Of a stretch of 64,000 nt of DNA, positions 1 through 10,899 are shown piece after piece. The notes beneath the pieces are model-generated. The model was not told the DNA's origin and searched no databases. It saw nothing but the letters and a program-made list of their open reading frames with translations. Each line of letters opens with the position of its first letter. Position 1 is the first letter of the stretch. The translations under genes were made by a program, and so were the position numbers. This DNA is from Apostichopus japonicus (lineage: Eukaryota; Echinodermata; Holothuroidea; Aspidochirotida; Stichopodidae): NCBI RefSeq assembly GCF_037975245.1, contig NC_092567.1, forward strand, positions 11,564,376 through 11,628,375, written 5' to 3'.

Positions 1-2645
1 TCTGTTGGTGATTGGTGACCAGAGCAGACTCTTCTGGAACCATGTGCATCTGCATCACCCTCTATGTGGCTCTGACTGGATACTAGATCACAGGATGTGC
101 TGGTATGGTTGTACTTGCCTTCATTTGATTGGTCGCATATTAAACAGCACGACTTGATATTTGTTAATTTTTCAGGTCATTGTGCTGTGCTTACCGATTC
201 ATGAATTGTGCTTACTAACTGAGAAATCTTGGCTCATGTTGGTAAGCACATTTCATCAAAAAATGAAAAATTGCTTACCAACTTTTTTTGCCAAATTCCC
301 ACCCTGTTAATCACACGTTGCAATTTAGGACATTATTCTAATTCAGTAAACTTTAACCCAATTAAAGACAATTGGTCATAAAATTCTACGTATTGCCTAC
401 TTATTGTAATGGCACACTTCCTATGGTTTGATTCGTTATTTTTAAATAATATATTAAAGATGAAAACAAAACTTCCTTAGAGATTCTAATTGGAAGGGGG
501 GGAGGGGTCTAGGTCCCCATACTGAGGTAACGACAATTATATTTAAAGTTAAATCTGCAATTGACCTAGGACAAGGAGTTATTTGTCCAGGATGTATATA
601 TATTGTACAAAACACATTATACGTTAGAAACCTTGTGACGACGTTGGTACAAATAAATGGAAGTCTCCCTTCCACGCTCGTACTCCAGCACTTTCGTCAT
701 ATTTTTCTAATTATTGTTGTCCTTCTTTCTCTGCATGTAGACTCCTATGTGCTCTCCTTATAGAAGTTATTGTCTTGTGAATTAACATTCTTAATTTTAA
801 GATAGAGAATATTCAAACAGATAAAAACATATAAAGAGAAATTAATCTATCGTGCTACCAGTGTTTCTTAGTCAAAATGTTTTATTGGTGAAAATATCGA
901 TAGATAATTTTCATCTCTAGATTCTTTAACTCTGACGTCACTGCATGCAGCAATACAGCAATCATTAAATGTTAATCGGTGTTAGTAGTTTGAGTTGTAA
1001 TGGGATTTGAAGGATCCATATTGATTATATTTCATTATTTATTTAAATTAATTTATATATATATATATATATATAAGTGACTGATATGAATGTGTGGGTC
1101 CAAGCAGGCTTATATATGAAAGGGCGTATCTGGGTTTAACTTGAAACTAAGAAACAAATGGATTGTTTAGGTAGGTTTCATCAACTTCATGTACTTTAAC
1201 ATACTAGGAAAATTAAGGAGAGGTGAATACTTAAAAGTTTAACTAAAAGATTAAATTTAAGGTTTTTAATTCATTTTCAAGAAACGTCTTTTTCTACCAT
1301 CCTCTTTAAAATATTTGTCATATTCCTTTCGTCTTTTGAATAACTGCTAAATAAAAGCTTAAAAAAAGCAGTATCTTGAAGGAGCTCAGGCCCGAGTGGG
1401 AGGAGAGGGGGGGGGGGTGGGGTATTCAAAGTACCTAGTAATGTGGTTGATTTTGTAAAATTTACCACCGGGCAAATTAATTTTGTATAATTATATTTAA
1501 GTGCTGACGATAATATAATGCAACATCCGAGCCTTGTATCCTCACATGGTACCTATTGTTATTAGTACTCTTGCTATCAGAACCATTCAATATGTCTGTA
1601 TATTATTGGATAAGAAACACTCTGATGTAAGTAGAGTAAAATTATTCCTTATCCCGACCCAAGTCCGAGACGACTTGGTTCTAGTATGGCACTCTCGAGT
1701 CCTAACAGCGTTCTATAGAGTATATGAGCAACCCAAACCAAGTCCGAGTAAGCTAATACATAGAGACAAAGCAATGTCGAGCTCACGCGGTTTCTGCCAA
1801 TACTAGTCTAATAGACACGTAGGGAGTATCGGTTACATAAACCCACTCTAAATAATCTTTAATTTACAGACCGTTGCTTACTGGTCTAAATGTTCCCAGC
1901 CTAACGTTGAACTGAGAGAGTCAACTATTGGAAAATTGATTATGTTCGCATGTACAAACTACCAATTAAACATATACACATACCCAGGGTAAATTGAGAA
2001 AGAAAGTAATCTATACAGGGTTTATTATATTTCAGGATTGTTTTGCAATGTTAACAGGTCTAGACTATAGTCTATTTAATTCTCCCCTTATGGCTCTTAT
2101 TTAATGTGTTCATCATACAACTGAATTTCCCAAACTTGCATGATATCTCTACTCGATCAACATTACGATAGAAACAGACCATCTAAGACGAAGGGGGATG
2201 GGGGGGGGGGGGTGTTGGGGGTAGCTAATATAATGCTTTGTGGGCTAACCAATATTTTTCTTTTTTTGCCATTACATCGATACAACCACGAGGTTATGGG
2301 GTTTATCTTTGAATACTGCTCTCTTTTCTCTTGTCGTGAGAAGTTCATTATGATGACGTCACTCAGTGTTTAATGACGTCACTCAGTGTGTGATGACGGA
2401 TTTGAACATAAAGCTGATGTTTATATTCATGTTATTAAGTCCGTGCATCTTACATTGACGAGTCTGTCTCCTTTATTGACTTTAGGGTGTTCAATGTAGA
2501 TGTGCGTTTACCTGCCAGGAATAGTTTACTGTGATATTTGTGCAGATATATGATCCAAATATATATACTTTTTGCTTCGCTATAGTATATTTTCCTGAAA
2601 TTCAATTTCAAAATCTCATGAATATAATATTTCTCTTCCTTTCAG
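1..2645. other. No gene recognised
   Basis: AT-rich DNA with a TA microsatellite, two G runs (1407-1417, 2200-2212) and a 20-bp-period duplication of ATGACGTCACTCAGTGT at 2353-2390. Open frames of up to 90 codons (for example 1534-1806) show no recognisable domain or splice context. This may be upstream intron of the gene holding the 2646 exon. Confidence 0.5.
1054..1075. repeat. (TA)n microsatellite
   Basis: Eleven TA dinucleotides without interruption lie in otherwise unremarkable AT-rich DNA. Confidence 0.9.
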
Positions 2646-2681
2646 GCCTGTGACGAAAATGGCAAACTACCAGGAGAAGAG
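2646..2681 (+). CDS. Candidate 36-bp micro-exon of an unrecognised gene
   Basis: A strong pyrimidine tract and acceptor (TTCTCTTCCTTTCAG, ending 2645) are followed 36 bases later by a near-consensus donor (GAG|GTAAGC at 2682). In phase 0 the exon encodes ACDENGKLPGEE, an acidic, hydrophilic 12-residue peptide with no stop. The two well-formed splice sites at this spacing are the whole case. I do not recognise the protein. It could join 5465-5514 in phase 0, giving LPGEE-GFNERSYQ and a stop soon after. Confidence 0.4.
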
Positions 2682-5464
2682 GTAAGCGAGACATATATTC
2701 ATGTTCCTGTTAATTAGTAACGGTAATTTTAGTAACAGACATAGAGGTATTAATTAATGTGAAACAAAGAAATAAGACAAACGAGCATTAAACTTTGTTT
2801 CTCATCACGGGGAAAGATTTATAATTGTCGTGTATCGAAAAGGGAATTCAGATAGCCCAGTTACAAGTGTATACCTCGTAATGATGATAGCACCGTTCTC
2901 AATGTCAAGTTTAGATGCGGCCTAAATAATCTTACTTCCGCACACACGGTCAAAGTAATGCTAAACTAAGAAACGGATATACTTTAAAATAAGTTTAGTC
3001 CGGTGTTATGGTGTGTTACAAGCCTCATACAATATTGGAATATAACTTTTAAGCTGTCAATCCCCTCCCGCTGGTAGATGCTTCATGATTATTTTATTTC
3101 ACTCTGCTGATGTGCATATCATAATTCGTTACCAATACCAAAAGTATAAAAGAAGATATTTATAATATTCTTGTAGAACATCCTTTGTTCATTAATTTCT
3201 CCGTGAAAATTTTGTTCACAGTTTATTGACCGTGAAAGGAACTGATAAAAAAAAATTAACATTTTGAATGTTACTTTTATAGCGTAACAATTTTCTCTAC
3301 ACACAAAGGGCTAACTGTAGAAGTCTTTGCTCAAATCTACCATAAATCTCTACTCCGGTATTCTTTGATATATTAAAATCATTAGAATCATTCCCTGGGG
3401 TCGGGGAGGGGTTGGGGATGGTTTAGGATTGTATCCGTTGGGTAATAGCATCATGAATCATTGTGGAACGAGAGCATACACTGTGTCATAAAATCACTAA
3501 CTCGGAGCGAACTGTTGTCATATGACATGTAAGGAAACTAGTAGAAATGAACGGTTGATGTTTTAGTGACTGAGTGATGACGTCATACAGTAATCCATTA
3601 CAGAGTGGATTAAATGGAGGAGGGGTGCATCAAGTAAGTTCCAGTTCAGGTCCGTTTATATAAAAGACATGACAGCAACGGTGTAGGTAGCTAACGACAC
3701 TATAGTGATTAGGATGAATCTGCGTGCATGAGAGTCGACTCTCTTTCAACATAAACCTTAAAAAAAAAAAAAAACATTTATTGAGCAATATACTTCCCAA
3801 ATGTGTGTCAGTTCAAAGCCTACAGTATATACGGTCACCGTTGTTTTTAGTCTGCATTTATTTTTGCAATATGAAAGCCAATTTCTTTATATTTTACCAA
3901 ACCTTTCTAAAGTTAGTCAAAATGAGCTAGCAATGAAGTACTGTCACGGATTCTTTTAAGAAAGCAGCCGACAACGGCGTAAAGACGGACAGAGAGCGTA
4001 TATGAGTTTCAAATGTTCAGTGAATTACAATTTATTATACTTATTTTTTACACCGGTCTGAGTCCGCCCTCCCCCCCCCCCCCTTTTTTTCCTCCGTTCA
4101 TCTGTAAAATGGTGTTATTGGGACGGTTAATTAGACTGGTTATAAATCAGAACGATGTGTCGATGATTAAACTATAGTTTGGGAAATAAGGTAGCTAGCA
4201 AGAAAGACTCTGTTTTCGCATTTAAGGCTTAAACTGTTAATATTCTTTCGCACTATAATATGCATTAATAATTAACACCTAAACTGTTCATATATGTAAT
4301 TTATATCCAGGAACTCGAAAAAAACCATCATTGGCTAATCAAAGCCGCAAGCTGACCGAAGTCAGTCTCTTAGATTCATATTTAACGTCCATTATTATGA
4401 ATTGTCTGTAACTGGACGCATTCATTAATCTTCTATCCCGTTACATTTAAATAATGGTCAAATCAGGGAATTTCTGTATTAAAGGTACACCAGTAGTGAC
4501 ATGGCCTACCAAACATTTCATTTAACTTTTAGACGAAATGATCGGATTGGTTTCAAAGTTCTACAGGAAGAAGGGATGAGTCAATGTCCAATTTGATTTC
4601 TCTCCTACATTTGTGAATTCTTATAAAAAAAAAACACACATAATGAGAGCTGAGTGACCTGGATATGGTTCTGTAACGATTCAATGAATGTTTGAATAAA
4701 TTGTCGAACTTTCATAACGATGAGAATGTTAAACTTTAAAATTTAATTGAAAATGGCTACTCAGCTAGACGGGATCAGCTTATAAACAGGACGGAACATT
4801 TCCCTTTATCTCACCGATGTGTAATAGTACATTGGGTTGCATTGATTGAGTCATCGTGATATCAAGGGGAAATTTCCTGAATATGTCATTTGATGGTTAC
4901 CTGCAGGGAAGAGGATGGGGTGTGGCGATAAGTGAACTGATTCTTGTACAGTAATCCTGTTTTACACATAAACCTTTTTTTTGTAGACTGTGAAAGGATA
5001 TTATCCTCGTGCTATGAGTCAATATGGGTTGACATATGCTATTCATTTTGTAATTTATATACTTATTTGGAATATTTCAAGCAAGCAGAAGAACGTTTTT
5101 ATAGAATTCAGTCTTCACAAATCCTTTCGAGCATGGAATCAGAGCGACCACATAATAGGTGACCATGGTTTCATGGATTAAGCCTTCATGTGTATATCAT
5201 GTTCAGTAATAAAATATTTGCAAGACGTACTCCTTAGGAATCCCTAAAATAATAACTGAAATAATAATAATGAACAGGACAACAATTTCCAAGACATTTG
5301 ACACATTCAAAGTTTTATGTAACATGACTCGATTTATCTGAAATAACACTTTTAATATGGATGCATATGATGAATATTTACAACATTTAATTATATACTG
5401 CACTGTCTTTGTTTCTGTGTTATCTTATACACATTCATTGCTTATATTTTTCTCTCTTGTTTAG
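2682..5464. other. Intron-like region
   Basis: Apart from the SINE remnant at 4.3 kb and a C13-T7 run at 4071-4090, I see nothing annotated with confidence. An acceptor-like TTTTTTTTGTAG ends at 4986 and is followed by an open frame (TVKGYYPRAMSQYGL...) to 5181. It could be an alternative exon, but no strong donor follows. Confidence 0.35.
4310..4430 (-). mobile_element. Third, decayed copy of the tRNA-derived SINE
   Basis: In minus orientation, this fragment keeps CTGACTTCGGTCAG (4349-4371 region), the TAAATATGAATCTAAGAGAC segment and the CAGTTACAGACAATTCATAA segment, with internal deletions. Its end near GGAACTCGAAAA corresponds to the element's 3' GCGAGTTCC. Both the tRNA head and the CATA tail are gone. 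Confidence 0.65.
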
Positions 5465-5514
5465 GGATTCAATGAGAGGAGTTACCAGAGGAACCTGGCA
5501 AGGCGCAAGTAACT
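5465..5514 (+). CDS. Candidate short exon, possibly terminal, of the same unrecognised gene
   Basis: The acceptor TCTCTCTTGTTTAG ends at 5464 and a perfect GTAAGT donor follows at 5515. In phase 0 it reads GFNERSYQRNLARRK and hits TAA at 5510-5512, just before the donor. That frame would make it a C-terminal exon ending in a basic tail. In the frame one base later it stays open through the donor (DSMRGVTRGTWQGAS), so it could be internal and spliced to the acceptor at 5992. The sequence alone cannot decide between the two. Confidence 0.35.
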
Positions 5515-5992
5515 GTAAGTCAATACAGCTGATTACTCTCTACCTTAGTATTTACATTGTATTTGTTAACAGTGATTGTCTGCTACTTACTTTTATTTGT
5601 AAAATCTTAATATATTAAAAATAATCTCCATCAATAATCAGAATATGTGTTCCTATATCTGTGATTATCTGATTTTATATGGTCACTAATATCATTTGCT
5701 TCAACTATACTTGGTTCTATTATATTTTTCATTAACCAAGCTGGTCCCTGATGAAATGTATGGAAATGAGTGATAAGTTCCCTCCATTTACAGAAACATC
5801 GTTTGCTTGTTCCAGTGTTTTTTTTTTAGCTGGTGGGTTAAATTACTTGTTGGCTCATGGTATTCCTGGCGCTTTTTCTGGGGGTTGCTTAGGTATCACT
5901 TCCTCATTATTATACTAACAAGTAAGTTGTTCGACCAATTTATTATGATAACACTATAACCTAATATTTATCAGTTTACCTTTATATTACAG

Positions 5993-6113
5993 CTCAATGC
6001 AAAATGCATGTCCATCTGGCGATGCCAATTATCAGCAGGACTGTGACGTCATTCACTCAATCCTCAAAACGATGGCAGTAATTTTAGTGAGAAAGGATCT
6101 AATAAAGATTTAG
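5993..6113 (+). CDS. Possible terminal exon following a TATTACAG acceptor
   Basis: The acceptor TTTATATTACAG ends at 5992. One frame (C|TCA ATG CAA) is open for 39 codons to TAG at 6111, beginning SMQNACPSGDANYQQDCDV. A second frame, which fits splicing from the internal reading of 5465-5514, is open for about 29 codons. The region contains a TGACGTCA octamer and sits at the edge of repeated DNA, so it may be non-coding. The product is not recognised. Confidence 0.22.
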
Positions 6114-6295
6114 GTTGTAAACTGTTAACATCTCCCAAATACTACAAACAACGCCAGATAGAGCTCACACATGGAACTAGTCCGGTATGATTGTGACGTC
6201 ATCAAATGCCTATATTCTCAAGACAATGGAATGGTGACTTCGTAAACACTGTAAATTTTACATTCATTGTGAATGGATCTTGTAGAAAGATTAAA

Positions 6296-7200
6296 TTGTA
6301 AAATAATATTAATAAATACATATCCAAGAAATAAGTAAAATTTGAAAGATAACTGTTCAATTCACATTTTGTTTAAAGGATTACTTTATTCGGAATTTCA
6401 GTCTTTAAATGTTGTAGTACAAAAAAAAAAGGAGTGTCATTAATGTTTTTTCAACTTTTCTGGTTAGGTAAGATAAATGTCTGGAAAACTCCTTTAATGC
6501 TAAATTGATGATGACGTCAACCCCTTAGTGCAGGCCTAAATATTCATGTTAATAATGTGATTTATACATTGGATAACTCAACAAAATCAAGTTTTGTAAC
6601 TTCGTTCTTAAACCAAAGCATAGTTAGATGATTTCAACAACATTTGTCCGTGTAGAATTGTACTTCAATGTTAACATGTTATTTGAGGCCATAAAAGCCT
6701 TCTCATCCCATTGTATTTTGTGTTGCGTTTGAAGAACTCACATAACTGTGTCCGTATTATATAATATAGTCCAGTTAACTTTACTGATGGGCTCATCTGT
6801 TTAAAGTAACATGTCCCAACATGAAACAAAATGTTATAGTAAAAGCAGCCTAGACTGAAAGCCAGTGGTCTACACATAGAGATTAGGCTGTTCAATAATA
6901 TTAATAAATACTTATCCAATAAATAAGTGAAATTGGAAAGAGTTATGTTTAATTTAAATTTGTTTTGAAGGATTACTTAAGGCGGAATTTCAGTCTTTAA
7001 TTGTTATAGTCCAAAAAAGGATATTATTGTTTCTTCAACTTTTATGGTTTGGACTGACATAACTGTCTCCTTACTATATTATATAGTCCAGTTACCTGTA
7101 CTGATCAAATCAGCTGCCTAAAGTAACATGTCTCAAAATGTTATAATAAACGCAACCTTGACTGAAAGCCAGTGGTCTACAACATACAACATTAATGCTG
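6296..7200. repeat. Diverged tandem duplication, period ~0.6 kb
   Basis: AATATTAATAAATAC-TATCCAA-AAATAAGT and GGAATTTCAGTCTTTAA recur at about 6300-6470 and 6895-7055. A second block (ATAGTCCAGTTA, AAAGTAACATGTC, CTGAAAGCCAGTGGTCTAC) recurs at 6740-6880 and 7058-7190. A related inverted copy lies at 24594-24810. Confidence 0.7.
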
Positions 7201-7899
7201 TGCTTATAGTCATCCTTTAAAATGTTACATGTTCAACTATACTTAGTTTTGTGCGCTAAAGTGTACCAATGTAATTTGTCAGGTTTGTAAGTCACATTGC
7301 TGTCATGTTATCCTGTGACCATTTCTTAATCTGATGTATATATAACGTTTGTAATGAGTTCACTGTACACTATCTATCTCTCATTAAGAGACAGCGACCT
7401 CATCTTAGACACCAACTGAAATAGTCTGGTGACGTCATAGATAACCAATTTGAAGAAATGACAACCAACACATTTACTATTTGTCTCTTGAATTTAATTC
7501 GATGAAAATTAAAACGAAACGATAACAGAGAAGTAAATCTTAGAAAGAACGAGTAATTATGAGAACTCGTCCACTATTAAATAATAATATTATATAAAAT
7601 AAAGTTTAACCACAGGTATAATACAGAATTTGAATTTCAGTGCTAGCGTTTTCTTTTCATTTTCGGAGAGGGGATTGGGTGTCTAGGGGATTCCTTTTCC
7701 ATCCTATCAAGACATTAGGTTTGTAAACTGTTAATTACTCCAAATACTACAGAGAACTCCAAACAAGGTTCAATATCTTACATGATCATATAGGCTACTT
7801 AGTATTTTATTATAAAGTGTACAACAAGTCACTTCTAACTTTTTAATAGTAACATAACTGTCCACGTATACTTTATTTTCTAACTTTAAATTCGTTTGC

Positions 7900-8810
7900 T
7901 CTTCAAGCCAAATTCAAATTACTAAGAGCCAATCAAGCCTATAATGACGTCATCCATCAACCACTACGTCATCAGTATAGGAGACTATATTTTTTGGATG
8001 TCAACTATTGAGAGGGGAAGAAAGAGAGCACAATCCCTATATTACTATTTGTGTATGTGGTGGGGCGGGAATGGGGGGGTGTTGGGAGGGGTTGGGGTGT
8101 TGGAGGGGTTAGATGACGTACCCACCGCATTGGTAACCAAGTCGATGTTATAGTAGTTATTTGCAACACCAATAAGAACGCTAATTTGTAGAATTGGAAT
8201 TAAACGGTAATGTGCAGTATTTTTTTCTAATTTTATTTCTTGACCATTTTGTAACAAAGTCTTCGTTACATGCGTAAGTGAAGAGAAAGATTTTTTCCAC
8301 CTTCTCGTGTGTCCCTGGTCATGTATTGCTGGTGACCTGCTCTCAGCCTCCATGCACTCCTCGGTGCAGGGTATAACACCCTTCATTGGTCCAATTGTGT
8401 GTAATGATATGATTCATCCCAACCCCAGACCCCTACTACTCCTCCCCACTCCCCCCCCCCCCCCTCCTTGCATACCCGACAAACACATTACTACTCAGAA
8501 CATTCAATTAAACGCCTAATTATGTTAATATTTCTAAATTGTTTTTTTTTTTTTACGTAGACATGCTTAGAATGCTTTTGTTAAAATATGTACATACTGT
8601 ATCCACATACACTCAGTAACTAGGAGTGCATGATAACACTTGTATGTGGTTTCGTCGTTCTTCCTTTAATACATTTTGATTTAAGCTGTGACGTATCGGT
8701 TACGTAATGTCTTAAATCTAACAAGAATAGAGCCACATTAATTGTGTCAATGTTAAGATTAAATGACATTCATTGGTTATCTACAATACCATTGTGTCAT
8801 TAAAGTCGAT
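7900..8810. repeat. Longer relative of the 25-kb segment, with a G/C-run insert
   Basis: It shares three landmarks with 24985-25345 in the same order. Between the first and second landmark it holds GGGGGGGTGTTGGGAGGGG near 8075 and a C14 tract at 8451-8464. These could mark the two ends of an inserted repeat absent from the 25-kb copy. Short open frames here on both strands are not supported as genes. Confidence 0.45.
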
Positions 8811-10562
8811 CCACAAGAACTTAGAGGTGATATTAATTCATATATGTGATATGTTTGTTCTAAGTCAGCGTTTCTTCATTTCTTTATGTTCCTATGAATT
8901 ATCGTTTTTAACATGGAGACAATAAGATGACGTCATATCATATGATTTAAAATAACAAATGTATATTCTGTATATAACGTCATCTATCATTATTTTCGTT
9001 TTCTTATTCTATTATTATGTTCATTTATTATTATATTATTATGTTAAGCTTCGCTTTATGATTGTTTTGATTAATTTGATTTATGATCTGTTTGTTTCAA
9101 ATCAGCATTTTAATAATTTACTTTATTATCAATTTTACGGCATATCCTATTTTTTGTATAACTGATCCCATTAGCGCACGAAGAATATATCATGAACGCT
9201 CAAAATAGTTCACCGACAAACAAACATACAAACGTCTCTATTTAGTATTAACGCTATCTCTTAGAAATTTGCAGTCAAGTTAAGGGCGCTTTGATCATGC
9301 GCAATTAGTTCAATCTCTCCAGGTATGATGATGTGACGTAAATATAAGATTGATAACATAACTACAGGCATTCGTGAGATAGACAGGTTCCCATTACTGT
9401 TAGCGCTTTTCGTTATGTTTTAAATCAAAACTGACTGTAACGTCGATAATCTTAAAAATGAAAGTCAAGAGGAAAATTTACATGTGACTTATTAAAGAGA
9501 ATCATACACTAAACATCATGGTGAAATTTGTATCCAATTCATAAATTGCGTTTGGAGATATCCTTAGCTGAGATTGTAACAGTTTGTACCGAAAGTGAAC
9601 TTGAAGCTGACAGGTGTGATGTCATAGCAGGTGTGATGTCAAGTGTGATGTCACTGACAGCAAAATGTTTTTTTCTTTTTTTCATGTTTTCACTTACTTG
9701 GTTTAACTTTGGGTTGGAAAAGATCCCGACTTTGTTTTAGGGTATGTGATAATAGCTATACCCATAATTCAAGTTTGCCAAAGAAAAATAGACACCCCTC
9801 TCCCCATTTTTGATTCCTTGTGGAAGGCAAAAGAAACCTATATGCGATGATGATGTTGTGTGTCTGTGTGTGCTTCTCTGACACTTGCCTGGATCCGCGA
9901 TAACTAAACAACGGAGTGATGGATATTTGTCATACTTGCTAAATGTAAATGTATTTTAGTAAGAAGTTGTGCCCTATTTGTAAGCGCTGACTTTATGAAT
10001 ATTAATGAGGTGACCCGAACTTGTGGGCCCCAATATTTTTGGGACCATTTGAGCGCAAAGTTTTTTTGGGCCTAATTTTTGGGAAGGGCCAACATTGTAT
10101 ATTGCAATAACTCCACAACCTTCAAGTACATTAGGTTGTATCCAAACTTGGAATACAGTTGTTGGTTAATAGCTGGTACATGTGGGCATAAATATTATAA
10201 TACCGCATTGGTTGATGACGTAAAACACTTTGATATTCCATTAATCAAGTAACCATAGTGACCGTTGGACTCTTGTTAATATGTTATTGTCTTTGTTTAC
10301 TTTCCGTTGTTATTATAGTCCTAAAATACAGCCTTGTGTGTTAAGACAATACGATCACGTGAGTTTACACAATATATCAAGATTGAATAAGTTAATAACA
10401 CTGATAATGTTCTGTACATTAAGTAAACATTAAAGACAATAGAACTCTCTCTGTGTTTCATTTTTCGTGTTTATTATTGCTTTCAAGATTTTATTTTACT
10501 GCATCTTTTAAAGTTTCTATTTGTTTGTGAGACTACAGGAGAATCAAACCAACGATCATTTC
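8811..10562. other. No gene recognised
   Basis: AT-rich DNA. A triple GTGTGATGTCA motif lies at 9615-9652 and TGACGTCA at 8928. The open frames here are short and of low complexity. Confidence 0.5.
9835..10215. repeat. Possible decayed interspersed repeat
   Basis: The GTGTGTCTGTGTGTGCTTCT opening is followed by GATCCGCGATAACTAAACAA and, near 10107, ATAACTCCACAACCTTCAAG. This has the look of a common family of marine invertebrate repeats, but there is no second copy in the window to compare, so support is weak. Confidence 0.25.
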
Positions 10563-10893
10563 CATATTATGTGATAGGTAAACTATCGATCATGTTAATA
10601 TTACATGATAGGTAAGCTATCGATCATTTTAATATTACATGATGGGTAAGCTATCGATCATTTTAATATTATGTGATAGGTAAGCTATCGATCATTTTAA
10701 TATTATGTGACAGGTAAGCTATCGATCGTGTTAATATTACATGATAGGTAAGCTATCGATCATTTTAATATTATGTGATGGGTAAGCTATCGATCATTTT
10801 AATATTATGTGACAGGTAAGCTATCGATCGTGTTAATATTACATGATAGGTAAGCTATCGATCATTTCAATATTACATGATAGGTAAGCTATC
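10563..10893. repeat. 34-bp tandem repeat, ten copies, with 102-bp higher-order pattern
   Basis: GATAGGTAAGCTATCGATCA recurs every 34 bases starting at 10573, 10607, 10641, 10675, 10709, 10743, 10777, 10811, 10845 and 10879. The remainder of each unit is TTTTAATATTA(C/T)(A/G)T. Units starting GACAGG and followed by CGATCGTGTTAATATTACAT occur at 10709 and 10811, exactly three units apart, so a trimer was duplicated. Each unit holds the palindrome ATCGAT. Confidence 0.92.
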
Positions 10894-10899
10894 GACAAG

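Noticed and set aside
8045-8519. Opposed frames of 113 and 70 codons around 8.3 kb
   Set aside because: Both include translated homopolymer (poly-Pro) and lie in a repeat insert.
10563-10893. A CRISPR-like array (34-bp repeats)
   Set aside because: The repeats are contiguous with no unique spacers, and the setting is eukaryotic.
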